Positions 1-9,051 of a stretch of 64,000 nt of DNA are shown here, in pieces (within the stretch, counting starts at the first letter, position 1; each line of letters begins with the position of its first letter). The notes below the pieces were generated by a model, which had not been told where the DNA came from, made no database searches, and worked only from the letters and a program-made list of their open reading frames with translations. Both the position numbers and the translations under genes were made by a program. Origin of the DNA: JAAYRQ01 sp035647815 (lineage in GTDB: Bacteria > Bacillota > Syntrophomonadia > Syntrophomonadales > Syntrophomonadaceae); contig DASRMR010000025.1 in assembly GCA_035647815.1 (NCBI GenBank), positions 12,569 through 76,568 of the forward strand, read 5' to 3'.

Positions 1-1
1 T

Positions 2-403
2 GATTTTAGATTCATGAGATCTGACCGAGGTTATTTTTGTTTTCCTGAAGTTGATCTCGGCATTCAGTTTGCACCTTCCATGATTGAGTGGATGAAAAGG
101 ATTATGCCTTACTCTCTTTTCATTAAAATGAAATGGACAGGAGCCAGAGTCGGTGCAGCAGAACTTGAAAAAAATGGTGTAATCCTCAAAGCATGTGAAG
201 GTATTGAAAATACTCTTGAAGAAGCAGTTACTTTTGCAAAAACATTTAATAAGTCTAGAACAACTCTCGCTGAAATGAAAAGAAGGACATATAAGCATAT
301 TATAGATAAAATGGAAAACGAAGACCCTGAGTATTTTGATTTTAAGCCTGAAGCAGTAAAAGAAGGCAGATCACCTATTTTTATGTTTACACCGTTGACA
401 TAA
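2..403 (+). CDS. Enoyl-CoA hydratase/isomerase (crotonase family), C-terminal part
   Basis: The reading frame is open from the window edge, so the gene starts outside and only its last ~133 codons are here. The visible part begins DFRFMRSDRGYFCFPEVDLG, which matches the second half of the crotonase fold; the 'MRSDRG...PEVDLG' wording is closest to delta3,delta2-enoyl-CoA isomerase-like (ECI) members rather than classical crotonase. Family knowledge: these enzymes hydrate or isomerise enoyl-CoA esters in fatty-acid oxidation. The C-terminal helices (AAELEKNGVI and a long Lys/Glu-rich tail) are also typical. A terminator follows about 75 bp downstream. Substrate cannot be assigned because the oxyanion-hole half of the protein is not in the window. 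Confidence 0.85.
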   Translation, partial: DFRFMRSDRGYFCFPEVDLGIQFAPSMIEWMKRIMPYSLFIKMKWTGARVGAAELEKNGVILKACEGIENTLEEAVTFAKTFNKSRTTLAEMKRRTYKHIIDKMENEDPEYFDFKPEAVKEGRSPIFMFTPLT

Positions 404-478
404 ATAGCAAGTAGGTTATTAGTGCTAATTAATAGTCCAACCTTAGAACAGTAAGTTTTTAATAAATAATAAAAATAA

Positions 479-519
479 GAGCGAACTTCACAAACTTAAA
501 GTGAGGATCGCTCTTTTTT
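479..519 (+). terminator. Rho-independent terminator after crotonase gene
   Basis: Two 13-nt arms, GAGCGAACTTCAC and GTGAGGATCGCTC, pair with two mismatches around a 9-nt loop and are followed by six T. This ends the crotonase transcript before the next gene. Confidence 0.8.
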
Positions 520-583
520 AAAGTACAATATTAATAGTAGAAAACAAACTGACAAGTTCTAAAAAGGAAAAGGAGTAATTTTT

Positions 584-1282
584 ATGAAAAACATTTTTAT
601 AGCTTCTGTCCATCCTAAATCAGGTCAAACTACAATCACACTTAACTTAGCTAGTGGTTTAGTTCGTGAAGGTTATCGAGTATTAATTATCGATATAGGT
701 CATAATGAAAAACTATATAATTGGCTAGGAATTAATTATGAGCAAGATAATAAAATAAATAACAGCGATGATATTATCAAAGCTATTAATACTTCCCTAC
801 TTGGTATAGATTGGATAAATATGCCTCGCAAAAGTAAGGATATTCATCATTTAGCAGACTTTTTACCTAAACTAGAACAAGATTATGATTATCTTTTAAT
901 TATCCCTACTTCTAAATCGGATTGTAACTTACTAAATGAACTGTCTGCTCATGTACTTTTATGTAGTGATTTAAGCCATAACAATGAAGTTGCAGATATA
1001 ATATCTATAAATAAATATTTAAACGAAACTCTGGGCTTAAAAAAATCTATTAGTTTGCTCGTTTTTAATAAAATCAACACTAAGGAATGGGAGCATAATA
1101 CTGAGCAAATATTTGAATTGGCTGATTATCTTGGATATGAAAAAATGGCAGATCCTATCCCCTATTGTGAAAGAATCCACGACTTGCAGCTAGAAAAACA
1201 TACGATTTGGGAATTAAGTCAGAAGAATTTGCAGGCAGCTTTTATGAGTCTAATTGAAACAGTAGTCTCATTGCAAATCTAA
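584..1282 (+). CDS. ParA/MinD-like P-loop protein with degenerate Walker A
   Basis: The 232-residue protein has the N-terminal layout of the ParA/MinD/CpsD family: strand, P-loop, then a helix rich in N, L and A and a second strand ending in LIIDIG. The P-loop reads HPKSGQTT (residues 10-17) where the family has KGGxGKTT. Both the signature lysine (His10) and the nucleotide-binding lysine (Gln15) are therefore replaced. The later core (LLIIPTSKSD, then LLVFNKIN, the usual base-recognition area) is recognisable. An AAAGGAG ribosome site precedes the ATG. It has no partner gene such as parB, minC or a flagellar gene; it stands alone between two terminators. Function is unknown; loss of ATP hydrolysis is an inference. 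Confidence 0.7.
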   Translation: MKNIFIASVHPKSGQTTITLNLASGLVREGYRVLIIDIGHNEKLYNWLGINYEQDNKINNSDDIIKAINTSLLGIDWINMPRKSKDIHHLADFLPKLEQDYDYLLIIPTSKSDCNLLNELSAHVLLCSDLSHNNEVADIISINKYLNETLGLKKSISLLVFNKINTKEWEHNTEQIFELADYLGYEKMADPIPYCERIHDLQLEKHTIWELSQKNLQAAFMSLIETVVSLQI

Positions 1283-1398
1283 GTACGTACGAGAAGTTCT
1301 CATACATATTTAGACTTAAAATATATATATTAAAATAATACTAGGACCTAGGGTTGCTATATAGTATCTCTTTAATGACTATGCAATATCAAGGAAAT

Positions 1399-1941
1399 TT
1401 AAGAAGCCTTTTTGGTAGACGGTATTGATATGTTGCCTACCTTTCCTGAAACTTTCGTTACACCTTTAATTGACATATTAACCTTCCCTTCCATAAGCAA
1501 AAGTTCTTTTAATTCGGGGAAATCTTTACGGGGACTAATTATATTTAAAAGCAAACGATCTTTTCCTTCTATTCCATGTCCCATCATAGTTGTTACTGAA
1601 TAACCTTTAGCACGCAATCGATCTGCTAAAGCTATACCTTCTCCAGGATGTTTGTATACTGTTGTTTCCAGAAGTCCTACTGCAAGTTTTTTGTCAATTA
1701 GACTTCCTAATAGTACTCCTGCAGTTCTTCCTAAGGCAAAAGCTAAAACAAATATAAAACCTGAGGAATTAACAATTAGCTTAAATGCATAAGCAAATAT
1801 TAATGCATCTAAAAAAGTGGTAAAATAAACTGGTTTAATAATTTGTCTACTAAGGAAAAATGATTTTAATGTCCCTAGACCAGTGCTAATTGCATTGAGC
1901 AAGAAAATTAGTCCCAATTGGACTATTGTAGATGTTAACAT
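1399..1941 (-). CDS. UPF0316 membrane protein (DUF5698 + DUF2179, YebE-like)
   Basis: This 180-residue protein has three or four hydrophobic segments in its first ~90 residues. A soluble C-terminal domain follows, with the DUF2179 pattern GEGIALADRLRAKGYSVTT and LLLNIISPRKDFPEL. This two-part arrangement and length match the UPF0316 family (B. subtilis YebE type). DUF2179 domains resemble small ligand-binding domains of membrane-associated regulators, but no ligand is established. The ATG is preceded by AGGAG at an unusually long 15-nt distance; no better start is visible. Confidence 0.8.
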   Translation of the reverse strand: MLTSTIVQLGLIFLLNAISTGLGTLKSFFLSRQIIKPVYFTTFLDALIFAYAFKLIVNSSGFIFVLAFALGRTAGVLLGSLIDKKLAVGLLETTVYKHPGEGIALADRLRAKGYSVTTMMGHGIEGKDRLLLNIISPRKDFPELKELLLMEGKVNMSIKGVTKVSGKVGNISIPSTKKAS

Positions 1942-1981
1942 TATTGATTTATCACACTCCTCTCTCTTTTTTTAGAAAAAT

Positions 1982-2016
1982 AAAACGGGCTTGCTAGCTA
2001 GTAACAAGTCCGTTTT
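1982..2016 (-). terminator. Bidirectional terminator after acyl-CoA synthetase gene
   Basis: Arms AACGGGCTTG and CAAGTCCGTT (one G-T pair) enclose a loop containing TTGCTAGCTAGTAA-type sequence. Read on the minus strand the stem is followed by TTTTATTTTT, which suits termination of the acyl-CoA synthetase gene ending at 2159. The plus strand also has five T. Confidence 0.7.
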
Positions 2017-2158
2017 TCATACTGTTATAAAATAGGGTCCTTAAAGAGCAACTTAATTAACATAACACATAATTCATATAATGTAAAGATTATGTAGGAA
2101 TGAAAATACCCCATATTGTTTTTATATAATCATAGTTTCACCTTAATGCATTATAGAA

Positions 2159-4072
2159 CTACGACATCTTATATAACTTTTCAATGAGATCTGCCCAGTT
2201 GTTATTAATCACTTTAACTTTAGTTTTTAAAGTCGGGGTGATTTCATCATTTTCTAATAAAAATTGACGAGGTAATATAGCCCATTGTTTTATTACTTCA
2301 TGGCGTTCTAAGAAAGAGTTTTGTTCTGATATTTCTTTTTCAATCATTTCTTTTAATAAGGGTTGGTTAATAAAATCATCCCCTACTTGTACACAAACTC
2401 TGTCTGTACCTTCACCCTGATAAATAATTTTACTTTCATCAAAATCTATACCCTTATCTTTGAACATCTGCATGAAAAGAGCATATTTAGGAACTACTAA
2501 AGCCCCAAGATATTTACGGTCATCACCTACGACAAAGATTTGTTCTATATAGCGACTAGTCGAATAAGGACTTTCTACTTTAGCACGAGGAACATTCTTG
2601 CCAGTGTCTAGTACCATTATAGCTTTTTTGCGATCTACTATACGATAAAAACCGCCTTCATCTACTTCAACAATATCTCCCGTCTTAAAGAAACCATCCT
2701 CAGTAAAAGCTTCTTTAGTATCTTCTGGACGGTTGATATATTTTAAGAAAACATTGTTCCCTCGCACAAGAAGCTCGCCATCTTCAGCAATTTTAGCCTC
2801 AACTCCAGCAGCTATCTTTCCAATAGAGCCAGGTTTTATAGAACGAAGATCATTATAAATTACGGAGTTACAGGTTTCAGTAAGACCATAGCCTTCATTT
2901 ATCCGTATGCCCATAGCTAAAAAAGTTTTACATAAATCTTCGGATAATGCAGCTGAAGCTGAATAACATGAACGGAATCTGCCACCTAACATCCCCCGAA
3001 TTTTACTGAATAAAAGCTCATCTGCTTTTAAATATTGCTCTTTAAGATCTTCAGGCAAACCTTCAGTTAAATCAACATCAAAACCCATATCAACTGCACC
3101 ATATTCATTAGCGCGAACATCAATAACTTTCTTGCCAATATCTAAAGCCTTTTCAAACATTACCCTGCTTTCTTCAGTTTGTGAAGCCATTTCACGTAAA
3201 GTCATATAAATACGTTCAAATATGCGCGGAACCGATAAAAAATAGGTTGGCTTAAAAATTTGCATATCTTCCATTATAGTGGAAGCTTTTTGACAATAAG
3301 CAATAACTGAGCCATAGAAAAGGCCTAATATTTGCCCCATTTCTCGTTCATATGTATGTGATAGTGGTAGGAAAGATAGACATACATCATCTTTACTAAA
3401 ACCATAGTCACTTGCAGTAGCATTATGAACATCTCTGTAAACTGATGACACAATACTTTGATGTGTATGTACTGCACCTTTAGATTGTCCAGTAGTTCCA
3501 GAAGTGTATACTATAGTAGACCAATCCCAAGGTTGGATAGAATTCCAACGTTCATCATAAGCAGTCCGATTTTCAGCTAAATAAACAGCACCTTTGTATA
3601 TCATTTCGTCTATAGAAATCACTAAGGGGTTATCTGTGTTTAACTCATCATCCATCACGATAATTTTTTCTAGGGTTGGCAAATATTCTAAACAACTAAG
3701 CACTCTATTCAGAATATCTTGCCCTTTAACAAAAACAACATTTGAGCCAGAGTCATTCATAATATAAGATAGTTCATGTTCAGATGAAGTTGGATAAATA
3801 GTAACCGTAGTTCCACCAGCATTTAAAATAGCAAAATCTGCCCATAACCATTCTGGACAGTTAGGTGCCATAATAGCTACACGATCACCCTTTTTAATTC
3901 CCATCTCTAAAAGAGCTCCAGCCAGATCTTTGACTTTGAAGCCTACTTCAGTATAAGTTAGTGATTCAGTAGTTTCTGGTCCAGTCCTCCACCATTGGCA
4001 ACGATTATGTCCATGTCGCGTTACTGCATCATTGAACATTCTCGCTAAAGTATTACAAGCTATTACCTCCAT
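2159..4072 (-). CDS. Long-chain acyl-CoA synthetase (AMP-forming)
   Basis: AMP-binding adenylate-forming enzyme that would activate a fatty acid with ATP and CoA. Motifs in order: P-loop IVYTSGTTGQSKG near residue 190, NEGYGLTETC near 400, then KTGDIVEVDEGGFYRI and the hinge VDRKKAI near 470. The long insertion between the P-loop and A5 motif and the ~637-residue length fit the long-chain (FadD/FAA-like) branch rather than acetyl-CoA synthetase. Two TTG codons precede the ATG in frame (up to 4078), but the GAGGGGG ribosome site is 8 nt from the ATG at 4072, which I therefore use. It stands alone. In a beta-oxidising anaerobe it would feed fatty acids into the pathway; chain length is not readable here. 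Confidence 0.9.
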   Translation of the reverse strand: MEVIACNTLARMFNDAVTRHGHNRCQWWRTGPETTESLTYTEVGFKVKDLAGALLEMGIKKGDRVAIMAPNCPEWLWADFAILNAGGTTVTIYPTSSEHELSYIMNDSGSNVVFVKGQDILNRVLSCLEYLPTLEKIIVMDDELNTDNPLVISIDEMIYKGAVYLAENRTAYDERWNSIQPWDWSTIVYTSGTTGQSKGAVHTHQSIVSSVYRDVHNATASDYGFSKDDVCLSFLPLSHTYEREMGQILGLFYGSVIAYCQKASTIMEDMQIFKPTYFLSVPRIFERIYMTLREMASQTEESRVMFEKALDIGKKVIDVRANEYGAVDMGFDVDLTEGLPEDLKEQYLKADELLFSKIRGMLGGRFRSCYSASAALSEDLCKTFLAMGIRINEGYGLTETCNSVIYNDLRSIKPGSIGKIAAGVEAKIAEDGELLVRGNNVFLKYINRPEDTKEAFTEDGFFKTGDIVEVDEGGFYRIVDRKKAIMVLDTGKNVPRAKVESPYSTSRYIEQIFVVGDDRKYLGALVVPKYALFMQMFKDKGIDFDESKIIYQGEGTDRVCVQVGDDFINQPLLKEMIEKEISEQNSFLERHEVIKQWAILPRQFLLENDEITPTLKTKVKVINNNWADLIEKLYKMS

Positions 4073-4227
4073 CAACAATTCCCCCTCAATAATTTAAGGT
4101 AACATCATAAATAAATCTATAATATTACTACCCTTCTTGTCATAATTATATCATACTGCTATCAAAGTCGGCGGGAAATTATGAGTATTTATGATATTTA
4201 TCGACGCATTATTTAGATTTACTAAAA

Positions 4228-4257
4228 AACGAAGCTCTTTTATAAAAGAGCTTCGTT
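4228..4257 (-). terminator. Terminator after recQ
   Basis: A perfect 30-nt palindrome, arms AACGAAGCTCTTTTA and TAAAAGAGCTTCGTT. On the minus strand it runs into TTTTTT, about 90 nt past the recQ stop codon. The region 4073-4345 otherwise holds only upstream sequence for the acyl-CoA synthetase gene. Confidence 0.85.
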
Positions 4258-4345
4258 GATAAATTGTTAAGGTTTTAATATTTATTTTTTATCACTAGCT
4301 AAACGTCTTGGGAATAATATGGGAATAGGTAATAGGTTTATAGTA

Positions 4346-6496
4346 TTAAAGATTGTTTTTATGAATAGTTGCACGAATAGCAAAGTAACTAATATGATCA
4401 GGTAATACATCTTTAATTGGTCTAAGTTTATCGCCACCAACATCTTCAACTGCTTTTATAATCATGTTTTCCTCTTCTTGAGTAACAAGTTCATCCCATT
4501 TTAGATCATATCCTTCCTGGGCTGCTTTTATGAGGTGGTTTTCTATAGTTGTTATAGTGAATTCACGCTCTGCTGCGATATCAGCTATTTTTAGTCCATC
4601 ATTATAAAGCTCCCATGAAATAATATGTGTAGCTATGTTTTTGCCAGTGTTAGTTCTCGATTCATTTTTAGATTTATGAAGTTTTATGGTTTTAGATTGT
4701 TCAAGCTCTAATTCTTTTGTTTTTTCGAGATCATCTACAAATTTTTGAATGACATTTAGAAAGGCTTTTCCGTATTTATCGAATTTCACTTCCCCTACCC
4801 CATTCACTTCTAGCATCGATTCTCTATCTAGAGGTAGTTGATGACACATTTCTTGCAAAACCTTATCAGAAAAAACTATGTAAGGAGGAATGCTATCTTT
4901 TGTAGATAAAACTAAGCGCAACTCCCGTAATTCTTTAAATAAATCATTTACAACTGGTACTGGTTCACTAGTTTTAGGTAAACTAACTATTATTTTTTCC
5001 TTACCCCTTAAAATAGGTCTAGCCTTATCTGTAAGCGTAAGTATTGGATATTTACCACCAGTAATTGATATATATCCTTCGGCTGACAAAAGGTTAATAT
5101 AATCCACGATTTCAGCAATAGTAAGTTCGCTCATAATTCCATAAGTTGATAACTTTTCGAATCCTAATTCGTATATTCTTTTTTGCTTAGAACCTTTAAG
5201 AACTGCTGCAACTAATTTAGCACCATATTGTTCTTGCATTCTTAAAATACAGGAAAATATTTTTTGCCCTTCAACAGTAATATTTTTGTTCTCTCTTTCT
5301 TGACAATTAGCACAATAAGAACAATTATCTGATGAATCCACTTCAGAGAAATATGTTAAAATAGTTTTTCTTAAACATTGTGTAGTATGGCAATAATCAA
5401 TCATTTGTTGAAGTTTATCATATTCAGCCTGTCTTTTATTTACAGATAAACCACCTTGTTCGATAAGGTATTTTTGAATTTGGACATCTGCAGCATGATA
5501 GAGCAATATACATTCTGCTGGTTGGCCATCACGACCAGATCTCCCAGCTTCTTGATAGTAAGCTTCTAGGTTGCGGGGTATATTATGATGTATAACAAAG
5601 CGCACATTGGATTTGTCAATTCCCATTCCAAACGCATTAGTTGCTACTATCAAATCGATTCGATCATATAAGAAATCTTCCTGGGTACTAGTACGTTCTA
5701 GAGCATTTAAGCCAGCATGATATTTTCCTACAGCAAATCCTTGTACGGTAAGATAATCGTGAATCTTGTCCACTTCTTTACGAGTAGCAGCATAAATAAT
5801 TCCCGATTCTTCAGGATGTTTTTTTAGATAATCTTTAATAAAGTTGATTTTATCCTGTCCCCTGATTACTGAGAAATAAAGATTTTCCCTATCAAAACTA
5901 TTAATATGGATTTTAGGATCTTCTAAACCTAAATTTGCAATAATATCATTTCGTACTGGTTCGGTAGCAGTAGCTGTAAAAGCAGCTACTAAAGGACGGT
6001 TTTGCATTTGTTGTATCCAAGGTCTAATGCTCATATAACTAGGCCTAAAGTCGTGACCCCATTGAGATACGCAATGAGCCTCATCTATTGCTACTAAAGA
6101 AACCGGTAAATCTTCTAAGAGTTTAATGAAATCTTCTGACCCTAAGCGTTCAGGTGCAATATAAAGAAGTTTTAATTTTTCTTGGCTAGCTAAATGTAAA
6201 CGATAGTTTATTTCCGATATACTTAATGAACTATTAATATAAGAGGCGGCTATTCCTTGATTATGTAGGGCATCTACTTGATCTTTCATTAAAGATATTA
6301 GTGGGGAAATAACTAATGTAAGCCCAGGCAAAATTAGAGCAGTCAGTTGATAACAAAGTGATTTTCCACCACCAGTAGGCATTAATCCTAGAATGTCGCG
6401 GTTTTGTAACAATGAATCCAGAATATCTTTTTGACCAGTTTTAAAACTCGTATAACCAAAGTATTTAGACATTTTATCTTTAATAACCGTATCCAA
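4346..6496 (-). CDS. recQ: ATP-dependent DNA helicase RecQ
   Basis: RecQ unwinds DNA 3' to 5' in recombinational repair. Residues 40-46 carry the Walker A motif PTGGGKS, followed by DEAHCVSQWGHDFRP (motif II with the RecQ aromatic loop), motif VI EAGRSGRDG, and the zinc-binding Cys cluster (CLRK...CSYCANC near 385-410). An HRDC domain (IPPYIVFSDKVLQEMC...VNGVGEVKFDKYG) lies near 530-590. An extra C-terminal helix-turn-helix domain (ISWELYNDGLKIADIAAERE) completes 716 residues; that addition is common in Firmicutes RecQ. The start is TTG, set by GGAG 8 nt upstream. The protease gene lies 61 bp upstream on the same strand and may share its transcript. Confidence 0.95.
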   Translation of the reverse strand: MDTVIKDKMSKYFGYTSFKTGQKDILDSLLQNRDILGLMPTGGGKSLCYQLTALILPGLTLVISPLISLMKDQVDALHNQGIAASYINSSLSISEINYRLHLASQEKLKLLYIAPERLGSEDFIKLLEDLPVSLVAIDEAHCVSQWGHDFRPSYMSIRPWIQQMQNRPLVAAFTATATEPVRNDIIANLGLEDPKIHINSFDRENLYFSVIRGQDKINFIKDYLKKHPEESGIIYAATRKEVDKIHDYLTVQGFAVGKYHAGLNALERTSTQEDFLYDRIDLIVATNAFGMGIDKSNVRFVIHHNIPRNLEAYYQEAGRSGRDGQPAECILLYHAADVQIQKYLIEQGGLSVNKRQAEYDKLQQMIDYCHTTQCLRKTILTYFSEVDSSDNCSYCANCQERENKNITVEGQKIFSCILRMQEQYGAKLVAAVLKGSKQKRIYELGFEKLSTYGIMSELTIAEIVDYINLLSAEGYISITGGKYPILTLTDKARPILRGKEKIIVSLPKTSEPVPVVNDLFKELRELRLVLSTKDSIPPYIVFSDKVLQEMCHQLPLDRESMLEVNGVGEVKFDKYGKAFLNVIQKFVDDLEKTKELELEQSKTIKLHKSKNESRTNTGKNIATHIISWELYNDGLKIADIAAEREFTITTIENHLIKAAQEGYDLKWDELVTQEEENMIIKAVEDVGGDKLRPIKDVLPDHISYFAIRATIHKNNL

Positions 6497-6557
6497 AATA
6501 TTATCTCCTTATAACAGTGTAAAGTTAAGCTAATCATGAAAAAACATAACCCTAACT

Positions 6558-7322
6558 TTATGTATCAATTGTCATTAAAATTGTTTGTGTAGGGATAGCT
6601 AAAGCACTTTTAGTTGTCACATCATTATCTGTAATAGTATGAGTTGCAAAAATAATACCGACAACTTTACCTGCTTCATTTAAAACTGGACTCCCACTAT
6701 TCCCCGGATTAATTGGAATATCTATATCAAAAACAGGTGAACTATTGTCTTCCAGTTGATAAAAATTCCCTACTTCACCCCTCTGAGCAATTTTATTAAA
6801 GCCTAAAGGGTTCCCAATAATTGTTACTATATCTCCTGTAGAAACTACTGCATCTTTTTCGAGAGATAAATATGGTAAATCTACTCTATCTACATAAACA
6901 ATAGCTAAATCATTATCAGGAATTATTTCTATAGAATTACTAAAAATGACTTCATTATCACTGAATGTTATTTTGACTGATTGTGAATTTTCTACTACAT
7001 GGGCATTAGTAATTATGACACCTTCCTCAGAAATAATAAATCCAGTGCCTTGACTATTTGTTGAAGAACTAGAATCGGTCGATTGTAAGGCCACAATAGC
7101 TGGTTTTGCATTTTTAACTATAGTATCCGATTTTAATTCTTGGCTTTGCTGTATAAAACTATATGATTCATCGAAAAGATCAGTTAACCATGGAAAACTT
7201 AAAGCGAGAAAAGAAATTATCAAAATTATAGCTAGAAGTTTATACATCCAGTTTAATTTTGGTTTATATATTATTTCATCGTTATCTTCTTCTTCGTTAA
7301 AATCCCATTTATCATCGTACAT
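6558..7322 (-). CDS. Membrane-anchored trypsin-like serine protease without PDZ domain
   Basis: The protein starts with a charged cytoplasmic tail of ~24 residues (Asp/Glu-rich), one transmembrane segment at about 27-47, and an extracytoplasmic chymotrypsin-fold domain. The catalytic triad is visible: His108 in TNAHVV, Asp138 in DNDLAIV and Ser209 in PGNSGSPV. This is the HtrA/DegP protease core, but the 254-residue chain ends just after the core and so lacks the PDZ domain. Such short forms probably process or clear envelope proteins. It lies between a CoA-transferase gene and recQ on the same strand. Confidence 0.85.
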   Translation of the reverse strand: MYDDKWDFNEEEDNDEIIYKPKLNWMYKLLAIILIISFLALSFPWLTDLFDESYSFIQQSQELKSDTIVKNAKPAIVALQSTDSSSSTNSQGTGFIISEEGVIITNAHVVENSQSVKITFSDNEVIFSNSIEIIPDNDLAIVYVDRVDLPYLSLEKDAVVSTGDIVTIIGNPLGFNKIAQRGEVGNFYQLEDNSSPVFDIDIPINPGNSGSPVLNEAGKVVGIIFATHTITDNDVTTKSALAIPTQTILMTIDT

Positions 7323-7446
7323 TAATATAAACCTCTCTTTTTATATCTTAATCTCTACTTTGTCATAATAAAATGAGAGATTACATGTCGTTTTGCCTAG
7401 TAATTGAAAATACAGCAATTATGGTCAAACACTTTCTTATTATAAG

Positions 7447-8781
7447 TCATTTATTAGTCCTGCGCCAAATACCTAATTTTTGTGCTTCTTTAACTAATTC
7501 GTCTCTAAAGTTAGGATGGGCAATGCTAATTAATAATTCGGCTCTTTGCCAAGTAGATTTTCCTTTTAAGTCAATTATTCCATATTCAGTTACTATGTAA
7601 TGAGATATGGTACGAGGAACAGTTACTATGGTTCCTTCTGGTAATGTAGGGCGAATCCTTGATATCAAGTTTCCTTCTTTATCTGTATAAGTCGATGACA
7701 TACAGATAATCCCCTTACCGCCTTCTGACATATAAGAACCTAACATGAAGTCAACTTGCCCCCCGGTGCCAGAAATTTGCCTAGAACCTGATGATTCAGA
7801 GTTTATTTGGGAAAATAAGTCAACTTCTATAGAATTATTTATAGCTACAACTTTTGGATTTTTAGCAATCATATGTGGAGTATTAACATGGGAAATTGGG
7901 TAAGAGACGCAAACCGGGTTTTGGTGTATGAAATCATAAAGAAACTGAGAACCCATGGCAAAAGAAAAAACCATTTCCCCGCGATTTAAAGCTTTATTGC
8001 TACCTGTTATCCTACCTGTTTCATACATTTTAACAAACCCATCAGTTAGCATTTCGCTGTGAACCCCTAGATCTTTCAAATCAGAATCTGCAATAAGCTC
8101 ACCTACCGCGTTCGGTAATCCACCTATACCTAACTGCAAACATGACCCATCTTCTATTTCTTCCATAATTAGTTTAGCAATCAGTTCATCAGTTGGTTTA
8201 GGTTTTACTGTTGGAATTGTAAAAAGATCTTGGTTTTCACCTTCAACTACTAAATCTATCTCTGAAATATGAACCGATACATCTTCTCCGAGTACAATTG
8301 GGAACTTATGGTTAACTTCTACGATTACTTTTCCCGCAGATTTAATAATATCACGAGCATGTGCTGTATTAGGTCCAAAGTTGAAATTTCCATTTTCATC
8401 CATAGGTGAAACTTGGACCATTACTATATCCATTATATTTTTCCTTTTAAAAGTAATAGGCATTTCATAATATAATGCTGGAACATAATAATAATTGCCC
8501 GTCTGGTCGGCAATTTTCCTATCATGCACAGAAGCATGCCAATTATCGTAAATGAAGTGTTCCCCACTAGGATCAGATGTGACCGTATGTAATGGGTAAA
8601 GTGTAACACTAGTATTTATAACTACACCTGTAAGTTCATCTCTACGCATCGATAATGCTTTATCTAAAGTTGGTGGTATTCCATTATAAGAATTATACTG
8701 CACAAAATCGTGTGATTTAACTTCCAAGACGGCTTGTTCTGGTTTAACCAACTTTTCTTTATAAATTGTTTGAAAGCTCAC
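7447..8781 (-). CDS. Acetyl-CoA hydrolase/CoA-transferase family (4-hydroxybutyrate/butyrate:acetate type)
   Basis: Family I-type CoA-transferase of the acetyl-CoA hydrolase/4-hydroxybutyrate CoA-transferase group; these move CoA between acyl-CoA and acetate through a glutamyl-CoA intermediate. The conserved segment LGIGGLPNAVGEL (about 217-229) and DLGVHSEM are present, and Glu243 of HSEM aligns in position with the catalytic Glu238 of Clostridium aminobutyricum AbfT. A glycine-rich block, ISGTGGQVDFMLGS, and TEYGIIDLKG complete the family signature. The 444-residue length is normal. Start is GTG after AAGGAGG. In a syntrophic fatty-acid oxidiser it could activate butyrate with acetyl-CoA or release acetate, but the sequence alone does not fix the acyl partner. 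A more distant relative lies at 52902-54254. Confidence 0.9.
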   Translation of the reverse strand: MSFQTIYKEKLVKPEQAVLEVKSHDFVQYNSYNGIPPTLDKALSMRRDELTGVVINTSVTLYPLHTVTSDPSGEHFIYDNWHASVHDRKIADQTGNYYYVPALYYEMPITFKRKNIMDIVMVQVSPMDENGNFNFGPNTAHARDIIKSAGKVIVEVNHKFPIVLGEDVSVHISEIDLVVEGENQDLFTIPTVKPKPTDELIAKLIMEEIEDGSCLQLGIGGLPNAVGELIADSDLKDLGVHSEMLTDGFVKMYETGRITGSNKALNRGEMVFSFAMGSQFLYDFIHQNPVCVSYPISHVNTPHMIAKNPKVVAINNSIEVDLFSQINSESSGSRQISGTGGQVDFMLGSYMSEGGKGIICMSSTYTDKEGNLISRIRPTLPEGTIVTVPRTISHYIVTEYGIIDLKGKSTWQRAELLISIAHPNFRDELVKEAQKLGIWRRTNK

Positions 8782-9051
8782 CTTTATCCCTCCTTATAGT
8801 TCTATATTAAAGTATATTATTATATTTAAAAGGTTCTTTTCTTACTCCAATCATTAAATATTATACATGCTTATGTTTATTAGTAAAATATTAAATACAT
8901 CTTATAGTAGTAATACGACCTATACTGAATTATAATTAATTAGATAATTTATTATTTAATCTCTGGGGAATATTAAAAAGATTCCTTTTATCCTTAACCT
9001 GAGAAAATAATATTATTAATTATGGGTATTTCTTGCAAAGGGGGTTTATAA

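Noticed and set aside
1283..1398. Palindromic GTACGTAC and TAGGACCTAGG-like words
   Set aside because: Short, without loop or U-tract; no convincing terminator or operator could be built from them.
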